64,000 bases of DNA from Leishmania martiniquensis (Eukaryota; Euglenozoa; Kinetoplastea; Trypanosomatida; Trypanosomatidae): NCBI RefSeq assembly GCF_017916325.1, contig NC_090154.1, forward strand, positions 592,259-656,258, given 5' to 3'. Under the pieces are notes generated by a model. The model saw only the letters and a list, made by a program, of their open reading frames with translations, ran no database searches and was not told the DNA's origin. A program made the translations under genes and the position numbers. Below, in pieces: positions 19,306 to 30,949 of the stretch (its first letter is position 1; each line of letters opens with the position of its first letter).

Positions 19306-21900
19306 ATGGCAGAGGCGTTCTTGAGTCAGCAGCCGCACCCGGCGAATCAGGCGAGGGATGCGGGGTCGTCTGCAATACAGATGCACGTGTCCTGGACGAG
19401 CAATGGCCTGGATGTCCACGTCCCGCCCCTACGGTATGTTTGGCGCGGGGTGCACAGCTTCCTCATGGACAGTGTCGACAAAGTGTCTGCAATGCTGTAC
19501 CCCATCCCCTTCTTCTGCGTGGTCGCCTGCGCTGCCGGGTCGTGCGTGTGTGTGTGGTATGTGCCGCAGGCGTCTTGGATCAACACCAATCCAGTCAGTA
19601 CCTGGCTGCGCTACTTTGACTCTATCGTGACACCACTCTCGCGGTACCTCCCGCCCGCCGTGCATGCACCCGTGCTTTGCTCCAAGGCGTGGGTCGTCAC
19701 GCTCACCGCTGCGACGGTGCTGCACCGCTTTGCCTTGCGCAGACTGTTGCAGTACAAGGGATGGATGCTCGAGAGGAATCCCCTAAAGCCGTCGTGGCGA
19801 ACGCGCGTGTGGTCTCTGGTCGTGCGGTGCTTCTTCACTCGCCCTTCAATCCCAAAGACACGCGTGTACGAGCACTGCCTTCCCAGCGCCCCGCTACCAT
19901 CACTGCAGCAGACGGTGAACGGCTACCTGTCGAGCATGCGCGTTATTTACCATCAAAAGAACAGCGACGTCAACGAATGGCTGGAGCTGCGCCGGTCCGC
20001 TGAGTCTTTCCTGCTTAACGAAGGCCCATCACTGCAGATGTACCTACGACTGCAGCACGTGATGTGCCATAATTTCGTCTCTGAGCTGTGGACCCGAAAC
20101 GTTTTCCTGGCCGCGCGTGATTCGCTGCCGCTACACTCGAACTTTTACATCGTACCTTTTTCAACGCACGTGCCCACCGCGCTCCCTGAGGCGCGCGCTG
20201 CTGTTCTCGTTTACCTGCTGACGCAGCTCAAGATGCAGATTGAGCGCCGCACGTTGGCCCCCAACTTCACCGGCCCCCGCAACTGCGTGCCCCTGTCCAT
20301 GCACCCGTACTCGATGGCGTTCAACACAACTCGCATCCCCGGCCGAGAGATGGACATCCTCGAACACCACGGAGAGCGCGACAATAATCACTTCGTCATT
20401 TTGCACCGCGGCCGCATTTACCAAATGCCGGTCGTGGACCCGCAGACCGGGCTCCAGCTCACCCCACACCAGCTGGAGGTGATGCTGCACCAGTTGCTCG
20501 TTGAGGTAGAAGAGGAGGTGAGCACCGGTCGCGACGAGTCTGAGGAGGATGACGCGGAGGACACGCTGGAGACGCTCGGGAAGAAGCGGTCGTACCGCGT
20601 GGTGGAGGCACTGCTGCCTGCCTTGACCACTGCACCCCGCGCACATTGGGCCGACGTACGCAATAGCTACCTGCTCCACGACTCCAACAACAACAGCCCT
20701 TTGCGCGCCATCGAGAAGGCAATTTTTGTGGTGAGCTTTGATGAGCGATGCGGGGCGGCAGGGCTGCCAAGGGCGAGCTCAGCCTTGGAGGAGGAAAAGC
20801 GCCTCTCGATGGACTGCGCCCACTACCTCTGCGGCAACGGCAGCAACCTGTGGTGCGACAAGAGCTTCAATCTCGTCGTCCGCTCAGACAGTCACGTTGG
20901 CCTACACGTAGAGCACTCGTGGAGTGACATGTCCATGTTCCTCGGGTTTTTTGAGCATGTGTCCGCGCAGGAGGAGTCTGCCGAGCTCTGGTACGACACA
21001 GAGAGCGGCCACGCGAAAATGCTGCCCGAGGACAAGCGTCGTGCCAAGCCATTCCGAGCCCCCGGCATCGGAGACCCGCTGCGCCCCAAACGACTGCGTT
21101 TTACCATCTACAAAAAGCTGGCAGCTGCCATTCGCCAGGCGCACACCGAGTTCCTCCTCAACATCGGCTCACAGGTAGACCTCCACGTCGTGCGGTACAC
21201 GGGGTACGGCAGTGAGGTGCCCAAGAGCCTGGGCTGCAGCCCCGACGCGTGGGTTCAAATGGCAATCCAGCTCGCCCACTACATGGATCAGGGGAGTCAT
21301 TTCAGCCTCGTTTACGAGTCTGTGCCGCAGCACATGTACCTGAAGGGTCGGACGGAATCTGTGCGAAGTGTCACTGACGCGAGTAGCACCTTCGTAAGGG
21401 CGATGGCCGCCTCTGAAGGCGAGGGTGACGGTGTCTCTGCGGAGGAGAAGCGCGCACTGTTGGTGTGCGCCTGCGCCAGCCACCAGCGCGCCGTGCAAGA
21501 GGCTGTGGCGGGAGGTGGGGTTGACAGGCATCTCTTCGCGCTCTTCATGGCGAGCGCCAGCCAGGAAATGCCTTCTGACTTCCTCACTGCCGCCCTTCGC
21601 AAGACTAACTGGAAGGTGAGCAGCGCTCAGGCGCATCAACGCAACCTGCTTGATCGCTTCCATCCAGCAGACGGCGGCTGCTGGTATCACGAGACGCCAG
21701 GGTTTGGCTTTGGTCCTGTCTCACCCGACGGCTACGGCATCTCCTACTGCTTTTGTGCCAACGAGGCGCTCTACATCACCATCACATGCTATAAAAACTG
21801 CGACACTACCTCGTCGCGCAGCCTAGGCAACCACATGAAGAGAGCTCTTGACATGCTAGGAGAGCTCTGTATGCCTCCTTGCGACGCCTCAGCTATGTGA
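19306..21900 (+). CDS. Carnitine O-acyltransferase, CPT1-like
   Basis: 864 residues from the ATG at 19306; the frame is open upstream only through the microsatellite. Two hydrophobic segments in the N-terminal 150 residues (around YPIPFFCVVACAAGS and VVTLTAATVL) match the outer-membrane anchor of CPT1. The acyltransferase body follows, including LPLHSNFYIVPF, SMAFNTTRIPG, the catalytic LHVEHSWSD with H537, and the C-terminal TSSRSLGNHMKRALDML. An acidic insert (residues about 405-425) is unusual. CPT1 transfers long-chain acyl groups from CoA to carnitine at the mitochondrial surface, the entry step to beta-oxidation. Acyl-chain preference and malonyl-CoA control cannot be read. Conserved catalytic residues suggest an active enzyme. 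Confidence 0.9.
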   Translation: MAEAFLSQQPHPANQARDAGSSAIQMHVSWTSNGLDVHVPPLRYVWRGVHSFLMDSVDKVSAMLYPIPFFCVVACAAGSCVCVWYVPQASWINTNPVSTWLRYFDSIVTPLSRYLPPAVHAPVLCSKAWVVTLTAATVLHRFALRRLLQYKGWMLERNPLKPSWRTRVWSLVVRCFFTRPSIPKTRVYEHCLPSAPLPSLQQTVNGYLSSMRVIYHQKNSDVNEWLELRRSAESFLLNEGPSLQMYLRLQHVMCHNFVSELWTRNVFLAARDSLPLHSNFYIVPFSTHVPTALPEARAAVLVYLLTQLKMQIERRTLAPNFTGPRNCVPLSMHPYSMAFNTTRIPGREMDILEHHGERDNNHFVILHRGRIYQMPVVDPQTGLQLTPHQLEVMLHQLLVEVEEEVSTGRDESEEDDAEDTLETLGKKRSYRVVEALLPALTTAPRAHWADVRNSYLLHDSNNNSPLRAIEKAIFVVSFDERCGAAGLPRASSALEEEKRLSMDCAHYLCGNGSNLWCDKSFNLVVRSDSHVGLHVEHSWSDMSMFLGFFEHVSAQEESAELWYDTESGHAKMLPEDKRRAKPFRAPGIGDPLRPKRLRFTIYKKLAAAIRQAHTEFLLNIGSQVDLHVVRYTGYGSEVPKSLGCSPDAWVQMAIQLAHYMDQGSHFSLVYESVPQHMYLKGRTESVRSVTDASSTFVRAMAASEGEGDGVSAEEKRALLVCACASHQRAVQEAVAGGGVDRHLFALFMASASQEMPSDFLTAALRKTNWKVSSAQAHQRNLLDRFHPADGGCWYHETPGFGFGPVSPDGYGISYCFCANEALYITITCYKNCDTTSSRSLGNHMKRALDMLGELCMPPCDASAM

Positions 21901-22913
21901 CGAGGAGAAAGGGAATGTGTCCCTGCCGCAACGTTCAACAACGGCCACCACTCAGGACCTTTTGTTTCATGCCGATAAGGATACATCTGCGGCGCTTTTC
22001 AGTCGGAGGAACAGAGAGAGAGAGGCGGCTCTGCGTGCGGTGCTCTTCAGCCATTGCTTGGAGGCCTGTCACCCTCAACTAAAAAACGGCGAAAACGATT
22101 CGAGCGACGCCCACGAAGGATACCGTGGCGCTAGCAAGAAAAAGGATGCCGAGTGTGTGTGTGTGTGTTTGTGGTGAGAAGGCGCTTGTGCATATCTGAA
22201 GCGCAAGCAGGATGAACGTATCTCTGTCTCCTGTTTCTGTTTCTCTCTCTGTGTGTGTATGTGTGAGTGGGAAGCTGCGTGAGAGGCGGCCTTGCACGGC
22301 GAGAGGAGATAGCTCCTTCGTTCTCTGGTACTCGCGCGGGCACCCGGTGCGGCGCACTCTCGCCCGTTCGTTAGGCAGCACACTCATGCATTCACAGAGA
22401 GGTGAAACGGGTTGCGTTGGCTGCATTTCATTCTTGCGCTGAGCGCTTTGGGCCCAGTGGAGTGCAAGCGTGGCAGCGAGAAGGCGGAGCACGCATCTCA
22501 CCCCATCCTGTGCGCCGCTGCACCCAAACACAATATAAAGAGAAGAACCCAAGCTTCACTAACACGCACACACGCACACACGGAGAGACAGGCAGTAACC
22601 TATTTCCCCTCTCCTCTTTCTCTTCCACGCTGCAACGACGTGCAGAAACACCTCTGCCACCACTGTGTTTGCTTTCCGAGCGACCCTCACTATTGGAATA
22701 CTCACAAGCTCACACGCGCTTCAAAGGTGCACGGCTGATCAAGCGCTTCTCCTCCGCATCCAGCGACACTCGATATCCACAGCTATTGCCCGCAGCGTCG
22801 TGGATTCGCAGCTCGAGCCACGGGTTAGGTGTGCCGCTTTCTCACGACAGTTGCTGCGCAGGGAACCGGAAGGAGGGTCGCGCCGCTGGCTTTTTCCGTG
22901 CGATAGATCACTA
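21901..22913. other. Intergenic region
   Basis: No supported gene. Contains short TG and CT microsatellites (22,156-22,172; 22,240-22,265) and a CA-rich patch (22,562-22,582). The C/T-rich stretch at 22,604-22,626 may be part of the splice signal for WDR92. Confidence 0.5.
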
Positions 22914-24119
22914 ATGTCCGTCTCCAGCACCTCTAATTGCGAAGGTGTCGAGAAGCGGCTCAGCCGCCATCAGATCATTCAGCATGCCAAGAAGAGCCTC
23001 CTCTATACTGCGTTCGACGTCAAGTGGGTGCCGCAGACGGCGTCCTTCGCAGTGGTTGGCCAGTACCCTAACAACCACGGTGCGCTTTCCATTTATCGGC
23101 TGCACCACGGCGACGTGCAGCCGACGGCTGAAGTGCGGCTTCCTCACCCCCTCAAATGCTGCACGTTTGGCCAGAACGTATCCTTTAGCAGCAGCGGAAC
23201 CGGCAGGGGGGGGAGCAACGACAACAACATCGCTGCTGCTTCGAGGCCGAATCAAATCGCCACTGGCGATTTTGCCGGCTGCTTGCAGATTTTCGACCTG
23301 AGTCGCCTCTGCGAGAGCGCCGCAAGCGCGTCCACCGCGCTGAGCGACGTGACGGCGGCGTCCGTGTTTCACGTTCCCCACGCACACGAGAGCATTATCA
23401 ATGCCATTGACGGCGCGCGTTTCTCGGGGCCGCCGGAGGTGGCGACAGGGAGCCGAGACGGCTCCGTCAAGGTCTGGGACACTCGCCAGCCCAACAAGCC
23501 AGTGGTATCGCTCAACCCTGCTGACCCTGCTCGCGCTCGAGACTGCTGGACAGTGCGGCTGGGGAATAGCTTTGACCCGGACGAGCGCGTTGTTGCTGCG
23601 GGCTACGACAATGGTGACGTCAAAATATTTGACCTTCGCACGCAGAAGATGCTGCACGAAATGCACGTGAGCAACGGCGTGTGCGACTTAGAGTTTGATC
23701 GCCCTGATATTCCCATGAACAAGCTCCTTGTATCTTCCCTGGAGGGTCGCGTGCGATGCTATGACATGCGCACCTTGCACCCCAAGCTCGGCTACGCGTA
23801 TGTGGAGCAGCGCGTGTCGGAGGGGACGGTGTGGTGCTCTCGCGCGCTGCCTCAGAACCGGGAAATCTTCTTGAGTGGCGGTGGTGGTGAGCTGACACTG
23901 TGCATGTACAAGTACCCGCCAGAGCGCACTTTAAAGGACGGTGATGGGCTGCAGCGAGGGGTGGCGGGTGCCGTGGAAGAGCTGAACAAGGCAAAGGTTG
24001 GAGATCAGCCCATCAACGCGATGGACTGGAGTCGATCCAAGGAGGGACTCGCTGTGTGCGTTTCGTTCGACCAAAGTATTCGGATCATGCTGGTCACGAA
24101 ACTCGGCTTGCTGTCGTAG
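22914..24119 (+). CDS. WDR92: WD-repeat protein WDR92/Monad (dynein pre-assembly factor)
   Basis: 401 residues from the ATG at 22914. It aligns along its whole length with animal WDR92: the N-terminal YTAFDVKWVP, LKCCTFG, QIATGDFAGCLQIFDL, the signature INAIDGARFSGPPEVATGS, GSVKVWDTRQ, RDCWTVRLGNSF, AAGYDNGDVKIFDLR, VCDLEFDRPDIPMNKLL and CVSFDQSIRIMLVTKL. It forms a single WD40 propeller of about seven blades. In ciliated organisms WDR92 works with R2TP-type chaperones to assemble axonemal dynein arms in the cytoplasm, which suits a flagellated parasite. A Ser/Gly/Asn-rich insert near residues 97-112 is extra. The upstream in-frame extension starts with TTG and is not used. Confidence 0.93.
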   Translation: MSVSSTSNCEGVEKRLSRHQIIQHAKKSLLYTAFDVKWVPQTASFAVVGQYPNNHGALSIYRLHHGDVQPTAEVRLPHPLKCCTFGQNVSFSSSGTGRGGSNDNNIAAASRPNQIATGDFAGCLQIFDLSRLCESAASASTALSDVTAASVFHVPHAHESIINAIDGARFSGPPEVATGSRDGSVKVWDTRQPNKPVVSLNPADPARARDCWTVRLGNSFDPDERVVAAGYDNGDVKIFDLRTQKMLHEMHVSNGVCDLEFDRPDIPMNKLLVSSLEGRVRCYDMRTLHPKLGYAYVEQRVSEGTVWCSRALPQNREIFLSGGGGELTLCMYKYPPERTLKDGDGLQRGVAGAVEELNKAKVGDQPINAMDWSRSKEGLAVCVSFDQSIRIMLVTKLGLLS

Positions 24120-25599
24120 CGCCGAGGCGAGAGGGAGAAGGGGGACGTGGGAGGGAGGAGAGGGACGGGCGGGGGGCTGCTGCACCACTCAATGCGCGCG
24201 CCTGGGTATGCACGCTATTTATGCCGTTCGCGCCGCATCAATACCGCAGCACCAAATGCGCGTACGTCGGCGACTGCAAGATCGGGGTCTCCTCTCTCCT
24301 CTCCGTTGGCCCCCTTTTTCCCTTCGTATATAGGCACACGCGTTTTCGTCGAGAATGCCCCTCCTCCCCCCAATTCGTTGCTGCCATGCACACCGCATTT
24401 TTTTTCTCCCTTCGCTGCCCTTTCGCGCACTGCTCGGCGGCTTGTCTGCGCCTGTGTGTGTGTATGTGTGTGTGTGTGCGGTTTTCGAATACGCAGCTGC
24501 CAACCGGCAGAACGTTGATCCCGTCAATGCGCACATCCTTGAAAGAACGCTGTTGCTGCTTCCTCTATGAGCCGGCCGCATCGCAGAGGTGTATTCATAA
24601 AAGAGTGCCACCCGGTCGATCGCATCTTTCCTGTGCGTATTTGTGTGCCGGAGGGGGGCCGGTAGTGGGCTGTTTATGGGTCTCCCAGCCCTTTCCGGCT
24701 CTTTAACAACTCTTCTGTCGGAGTGCGACCGCCCCTCACCTGTGCGCGTCGCGCATGTCAAGGCAGAAGGTGGCGAATGTGGCACATGATGCACTAGTGC
24801 CAGAGTCACCGAGCAGCGGCAGCGATGGTGGAATGGAACGCAAAGGAGCTCCGACAGGGCGCACAAAGCAGAATGAGCGCATGACAGGAGCGATATCGGT
24901 GGAATCGGCGCCAACGTGACGAGAAGAAGGGTGGCGGTGGCGGGGGAAGGGTAACGGAAGTCGGCACAGCGGCAAGTCTCACCACGTGCGCGCTCACTAT
25001 GGTTTAGTGGTTTCCTTTGCCGGTGAAGTCGCGCCTTCTGCGTACTTCTGCGGGCTGTTTCGCCACTTGCACCTTTCGCTCTGCGCCATGCAGCGTCGCA
25101 CTCCCTCTGCATCTCCAGAGGCCAGTCGTGGGAGGGAAAGAGAGGCTGGGCGAAGGCGCCTCTGGGGATGGCCGTCGCACGCATGCGCACATTATCGACG
25201 CGGAAACAATGGCATTCAACTATTCTCACGCTTTCGCTCCACATTTTTTTTTTGCTGGACTGTACGCCCCACCGCACGCGCTTATACATGCCGCTGCCCC
25301 CTTCCCCCGCTCACCATGACGCCCACACTCGTTCAAATGCGAAGTTCGCTTTCTCTTCTCTTTCTCTGTGCAGTTGTCTGCTCGTCAAGCGCACCTCTCT
25401 CTCTCTCGAGGCGGCGACATACAGCGCGTGTCTTTCTCCTACCCTCAGCGTTTTTTTTTTTGATTATACAGTCTCCGTACCCGACCTGGTTGCTCTACGT
25501 CACTTCTCATTGCAGTTCAAGCCTCCAAGGCGCACTCGTCTTCCTTCCCCCCTCCCACTTCGCTTGTGTGTGTGTGTGTGTGTTTGTGGCAGCAACGCA
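24120..25599. other. Intergenic region, IMPDH 5' side
   Basis: 1.5 kb with no supported gene. A 356-codon minus-strand ORF (24,219-25,289) is low complexity and rejected. T-runs near 25,247 and 25,449-25,460 may act as splice tracts. A TG repeat (25,566-25,585) sits just before the IMPDH ATG. Confidence 0.5.
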
Positions 25600-27144
25600 A
25601 TGGCGGCTAACAACGCGAACTATCGCATGAAGACCATCAAGGATGGCTGCACGGCTGAGGAACTGTTCCGGGGCGAGGGCCTGACATACAACGACTTCAT
25701 TATTCTGCCCGGCTTCATCGACTTTGGCGCTGCGGATGTGAACATATCCGGCCAGTTCACGAAGCGTATCCGCCTCCACATCCCAATCGTGTCGTCGCCG
25801 ATGGACACCATCACGGAGAATGAGATGGCAAAGACGATGGCGCTCATGGGCGGCGTCGGTGTGCTGCACAACAACTGCACGGTGGAGCGACAAGTGGAGA
25901 TGGTGAAGTCCGTGAAAGCCTATCGGAACGGGTTCATCTCGAAGCCCAAGTCGGTGCCGCCGAACACCCCCATCAGCGCGATAATTCGCATCAAGGAGGA
26001 AAAGGGCATCAGCGGCATCCTTGTAACGGAGAACGGCGACCCGCACGGCAAGCTGCTCGGTATCGTGTGCACCAAGGATATCGACTACGTGAAAAATAAG
26101 GACACCCCGGTATCGGCGGTCATGACGCGACGCGAGAAGATGACGGTGGAGCGTGCGCCGATCCAGCTGGAAGAGGCGATGGACGTGCTAAACCGCAGCC
26201 GCTACGGCTACCTGCCCATTGTGAACGAGAGGGACGAGGTTGTCAACCTCTGCTCCCGTCGCGATGCTGTCCGCGCGCGTGACTACCCGAACAGCACGCT
26301 GGACAAGAGCGGCCGCCTCATCTGCGCTGCCGCCACCTCGACGCGCCCGGAGGACAAGCGACGCGTCGCGGCTCTGGCGGAAGTCGGCGTCGACGTGCTA
26401 GTGCTGGACAGCTCTCAGGGCAACACGATTTACCAGATCGCCTTCATCAAGTGGATAAAGTCAACGTACCCGCACCTCGAAGTGGTTGCAGGGAATGTGG
26501 TGACGCAAGATCAGGCCAAGAACCTCATCGATGCCGGCGCCGACAGTATTCGCATTGGCATGGGTAGCGGCAGCATATGCATCACGCAGGAAGTACTCGC
26601 TTGCGGCCGCCCTCAGGGCACAGCGGTGTTCAAGGTAGCGCAGTACTGTGCGTCCCGAGGCGTGCCATGCATCGCTGACGGCGGCTTGCGCCAAGTCGGG
26701 GACATCTGCAAGGCTCTCGCCATCGGCGCCAACTGCGCGATGCTCGGCGGCATGCTAAGTGGTACGACTGAGACGCCTGGTGAGTACTTCTTCAAAGGTG
26801 GTGTGCGCCTGAAGGTGTACCGCGGCATGGGTAGCCTGGAGGCCATGAGTCAGGGAAAGGAGTCCGGCAAGCGCTACCTTTCCGAGGGCGAAGCGGTGCA
26901 GGTCGCGCAGGGCGTCTCAGGAAACGTTGTGGATAAGGGCTCTGCGGCGAAGCTCATCGCGTACGTCGCGAAGGGGCTTCAGCAGTCGGCCCAGGACATC
27001 GGCGAGATCAGCTTCGACGCGATTCGAGAAAAGATGTACGCTGGCCAGGTGCTGTTCAGCCGCCGCTCTGCTACGGCCCAGGGCGAGGGTGGCGTGCACT
27101 CTCTCCACAGCTACGAGAAGAAGCTGTTTGCCGCCAAAATTTAG
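25600..27144 (+). CDS. IMPDH: Inosine-5'-monophosphate dehydrogenase
   Basis: 514 residues, the expected Leishmania length. It oxidises IMP to XMP with NAD+, the committed step to guanine nucleotides; this matters in purine-auxotrophic parasites. Visible features: N-terminal barrel start LTYNDFIILPGF, SSPMDTITE, two CBS domains at about residues 110-225, the catalytic loop GMGSGSICITQ with C327, GGMLSGTTETPGE, and the mobile-flap motif with RYLSEGEAV. The C-terminal tripeptide AKI resembles a type-1 glycosomal targeting signal, in line with the glycosomal location reported for trypanosomatid IMPDH. The long upstream in-frame extension runs through untranslated leader and is excluded. Confidence 0.97.
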   Translation: MAANNANYRMKTIKDGCTAEELFRGEGLTYNDFIILPGFIDFGAADVNISGQFTKRIRLHIPIVSSPMDTITENEMAKTMALMGGVGVLHNNCTVERQVEMVKSVKAYRNGFISKPKSVPPNTPISAIIRIKEEKGISGILVTENGDPHGKLLGIVCTKDIDYVKNKDTPVSAVMTRREKMTVERAPIQLEEAMDVLNRSRYGYLPIVNERDEVVNLCSRRDAVRARDYPNSTLDKSGRLICAAATSTRPEDKRRVAALAEVGVDVLVLDSSQGNTIYQIAFIKWIKSTYPHLEVVAGNVVTQDQAKNLIDAGADSIRIGMGSGSICITQEVLACGRPQGTAVFKVAQYCASRGVPCIADGGLRQVGDICKALAIGANCAMLGGMLSGTTETPGEYFFKGGVRLKVYRGMGSLEAMSQGKESGKRYLSEGEAVQVAQGVSGNVVDKGSAAKLIAYVAKGLQQSAQDIGEISFDAIREKMYAGQVLFSRRSATAQGEGGVHSLHSYEKKLFAAKI

Positions 27145-29073
27145 AGCGCGTAGGCAGCCTACCTTCCTCTGCCTCCCTGCTGCACCCCTTCGCGCCGACC
27201 ACTAGCCCCTCTCTCGCTGCTGATGCTGCTTAGGCACACACACACACACACACACATGCAGACGTCTCGATCAATGGCTTTGCCTCCTTCACCGTCAGTG
27301 GATGGCCAAGCGTCGTGCAGCACACTCAAGCACTCTACTCAGCTCACACGCTCCCTGCACATTCTCTCAAGAGGTGCACACCTACGCACGGGAGAGGGGG
27401 GCTATTCTGCGTTCGGCTCGATGGAGGCCGTCCCCGCTATGTTTACTTTGTTTGCTGCTGTGCCCTGCGGGAGCGACTTCTCGCCAGGTGCCGGTTAAAT
27501 TGAGGCTGCAGGGCTGCAGATGTGCACGTGTACGGGGCTCGTTTGGTTGGGGTGGGGTGGAGTGGGCACAGAGGGGTAAGGGGAGAGGGCGAAGGAGAAG
27601 CAGCTGCGCTCCGCTGTGTTCCTGCCTATCGACTTGGCCTTTGTGTGTCACTCAAGCTGGCCCAGCGCGCTTCATGTATGTGTGTGCGCGCGCGTGCCTA
27701 TGTCTCTTCATCGAGAGCACGCGCTCGCGGCGCCGTTTGGGATGTGGAAGGCATATCAGTGGCGTTAGCACTGCCTTAAAGGTTGAAAAGCACCTCGGAA
27801 GGGAGCCCTTTCTCCGTCTTCCCTTCCGCTGTACTTTGTCCTCCCCCTTGCCTTCTCTCGCCTTATTTACGCGCTGCCCTGCGCGACCGTCGCACGAAAG
27901 TGTCTCCTCTCAGCAGAACAATGGAAAAGTAAGTGTAATCGACTTAAGGCCGAGGAGGCAAAATGCGTCCCATCGCACGCCATTTTCGCACCACATTTTC
28001 CCTTATCGACTTCGCGAGGTGCCCAATCGGCACACCATTCCAATAAGTCTTGTGTGTTGGCTAACGTGTGTCCGTCTGTGAGTGCGACCGTTCCTCAGAG
28101 TGTCCATCCATCCTCCCGTTCTTTACATTTTTGGTCAGTTTTTTTTTTCAACGTTTTCTTTACCTGTGGAGTGCGGCTCTCCTTCTGGTCGTTCACGCGT
28201 GTGACGCACACACACACACACACCCGCATGCTCTGAGGGCCGCCTTTGGGCTCTTTGGTGCTACTTCACGCTTGTGTATGTGCCCTCTCTCGCATAAGCG
28301 AGCGGTTATCTCTGCTTTCAAAGCAAGAGAAGGCGTTACATCGCACTTTGCACGCGTCATATGATTTGCACGGCGTACATGCGTCTGCGTGCGCTTGTGC
28401 GTGTGTACGTGATGAGATTCTGGTGGCTCGCAGTCCCCTACTTTTTCTTCTCTCTGCCAACGTGTATCATCGACAGCCATACCGACACCCTTGCATATGT
28501 GTGCGTGTGTGACACAGATGGCGGCGCCTGGAGGCTTTTGCTTTCGCTCAGCACACATTCACCGACCTCACGCGGACACGATCGCTCAGTCGACGCTGCC
28601 CTCACTCGCAGAAGAGAGCGGTGCTCGCTTCATCAGCGTCCGCATCTAGCTTGTGGGAACCACTCTTTCATCCGGGCGGAAGTCGGTGCGAGGGGCCGCC
28701 TGCTTACACCCCTCCCTGTCTCGCGCTCAAGGCGCATGCGCAACTCTTCCATCTAGCTCCGTCTGCCACGTCTGCCATCTCTGCCTGTTTCTCTCTCTCT
28801 CATGCGCTCTATCGTCTTGCGGTTCGTCCGCTACGTGTGCGTGTGGACCACAGTATAGCACCTCCTACTCTCCACGCGCACCATCCGCAAACACGAGCAA
28901 GACAACACGCATCCGGCCGGCCAAAGGCGGAAACGAAGCGATACAAGTCCTTCGAAACCCACTACAGCACGGCCGCAGCTGCACAAACATATATTATTGC
29001 TCAGGAGACGCTCTCCGAAGCCTTGGCAAACGCCCTCGGCGCTCTCTGTTTCTTTTGCTATTCTGCTCGCCGG
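27145..29073. other. Intergenic region
   Basis: 1.9 kb without a supported gene. Contains a (CA)n tract at 27,235-27,256 and another at 28,206-28,223, plus T-rich tracts near 28,138-28,160. ORFs here are composition-driven. Confidence 0.5.
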
Positions 29074-30030
29074 ATGCGTCATCGGAAAGGCACGTCGGGC
29101 CCCGCAGCCCCGTCTAACGCCGCAGCCCCAGCTGTGTACCCGGAAAACTTGGGTGACGCTAACACAGCGCAGCACAAAGGATCGGCGAGCAATGGCGACC
29201 CCCAATACGGAGTCACCATGACGAACACCGCAGCCGCGAATGCCTTCATGCCCTTTCAACAGCGCGTGCCTCGGCTGGAGGCTAAGGAAGATTCTCTGTA
29301 CTACACGTCGCAGCTCTTGTGGCTGCAGGTGATGAACCGCATTCCGTACGAGCTCACCTGCCACTTTGTGCCCTCCCCCTCACGGCTCCATGAGGCCATG
29401 CTATGCCGTATTCGTGAGCAATACGGACGCCCGTACGCTGCGGAGAACGCGCTGGACGCCGAGCTGCTGGGCCGCTTGTGGAACGGCCATAACCGGGTAG
29501 TGTTTGCGCCGAGCGACTTGGCCTTCTCGCCAGCGACTCACTCAGTAAGTGGTCGCTGGAAGGAGATGGGTTTCCAAGGCACCGATCCGTCCACCGACTT
29601 CCGTGGAGCCGGCATTCTTGGCCTTGCACATCTCGTGTACCTTGTCGAACAGTATCCTCAGCAGTGGAGCGCCATGCTGACCCCTGATTTCCTGCCCGCC
29701 GCCGCCGGGCTGAACATGACGCTGCATCTTTCCACACTACTCGGCATCAACCCGTCCGTTAATCAGTTCAGTGCTTCCATACTCTCGACGTATTCCGCGC
29801 GCGCGGCGCGCCTGCGGTTGTGCCGCTTCATCTATGACCCGAGCGTCGATGTTGCCATTCAGCGACTCAGCGAAATTTACTGCTTTGCCATGCGTCTGCT
29901 GCACTACCGATGGATACGCTCAACGCGCAACATAATGGAGTTCAATCAGCAGCTCAGTAAGGTGTATGAAGAGCTGAACCGGCTGCTCTATGTGAGTAAG
30001 GGACTGCAGGATCTCTGCACCCTCCTGTGA
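29074..30030 (+). CDS. ELMO-domain protein
   Basis: 318 residues from the ATG at 29074. The frame stays open upstream but changes to non-coding composition. After a disordered Ala/Pro/Asn-rich N-terminus (about 70 residues), the ELMO/CED-12 domain spans roughly residues 90-290. Its hallmark is RWKEMGFQGTDPSTDFRGAG followed by a helix ILGLAHLVYLVEQYP. Stand-alone ELMOD proteins act as GTPase-activating proteins for Arf/Arl2-type GTPases. The GAP arginine of that family corresponds to the R in the TDFRGAG segment, which is present. A role in small-GTPase control at Golgi or flagellar membranes is an inference from family knowledge. Confidence 0.88.
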   Translation: MRHRKGTSGPAAPSNAAAPAVYPENLGDANTAQHKGSASNGDPQYGVTMTNTAAANAFMPFQQRVPRLEAKEDSLYYTSQLLWLQVMNRIPYELTCHFVPSPSRLHEAMLCRIREQYGRPYAAENALDAELLGRLWNGHNRVVFAPSDLAFSPATHSVSGRWKEMGFQGTDPSTDFRGAGILGLAHLVYLVEQYPQQWSAMLTPDFLPAAAGLNMTLHLSTLLGINPSVNQFSASILSTYSARAARLRLCRFIYDPSVDVAIQRLSEIYCFAMRLLHYRWIRSTRNIMEFNQQLSKVYEELNRLLYVSKGLQDLCTLL

Positions 30031-30949
30031 ATGCGGCCGCGCCTTCTGTTTCAGCGACGTCGCCGGCTAACGTGTGCTCATGACCTCACTGCCGCCTGCC
30101 ACGCACGACCTGTGGATCTCATGCAGCGAAATGGACCGATGGGCTGACTTTTGCTTCTCCCCTGCGCTCAGTCACGCCTTGGCGCGCTGCGTCTGCGCGC
30201 TCGTCGCGTGTGCGGGAAGTCTTTGCTGGATGAACGCATGCTTCAGGCAGCACCCCATCCCATCCCATCCCGTCCCATCACACGCACTCTCGACGTCGTC
30301 TCTTGCATGCGCTCGCGTTTTCTCCATGAGCTCAAGGGGGCTGTATGCTCTTCCCCCCCTTTCGGGAGGGGGTACTTATAACCGTTGCACTGCTGCCCAG
30401 TGGCAACTATTTTTAGCGATTGGAGAGATGCTGAAGAAAGACGCTCCCCAGGTGCTTCTTCCAGGCTTTAGTTGCTGGGCACGCCTGCGCTGAGAGTAGC
30501 GGCCTTAACGCCCCTGCGTGACGCACATGCATACTGTGTGCTTACCGGCGCTCTGCGCACCCGTGTTGCTTTGGCTCTAAAGAACTGTCGGCGACCCCAC
30601 GCACGCGAAGGGTAGTTGCCCGACGGAATCACTCTACCCCCCTCCCCCCTCGCATTGCTTCTGATTCAGCAGTGCCTGTGCAAGCACGAATGGGACGCAT
30701 CCGTCACTTTTCGAACTTCCTTCTCTTCCGCTTCTCTGGTTGCGCCACTCTCACTGTGGTGAGTGGGGCAGACGCTGGCATGCACTCTTATCTGCTGCTC
30801 CCCCCCCGACACACACACACACACGCACACAGAGCCCCGCCTGCGGGCATACCTCCACATAACGGGGCGCTCTCTGTTGCGCAATGCGACGCTTACACGA
30901 ATGGCGGTCCTTTAGATTTTCGCTTCCACGTGAGTAGGAGAGCGGAGAC
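30031..30949. other. Intergenic region
   Basis: No supported gene. Contains a CCCAT-type short tandem repeat (30,251-30,278) and a CA tract (30,809-30,831). Confidence 0.5.

Noticed and set aside
24219..25289. 356-codon minus-strand ORF opposite the IMPDH leader
   Set aside because: Low-complexity Arg/Ser/His/Thr sequence produced by C/T-rich leader DNA; no motif, no acceptor on that strand, and it overlaps the IMPDH 5' region.
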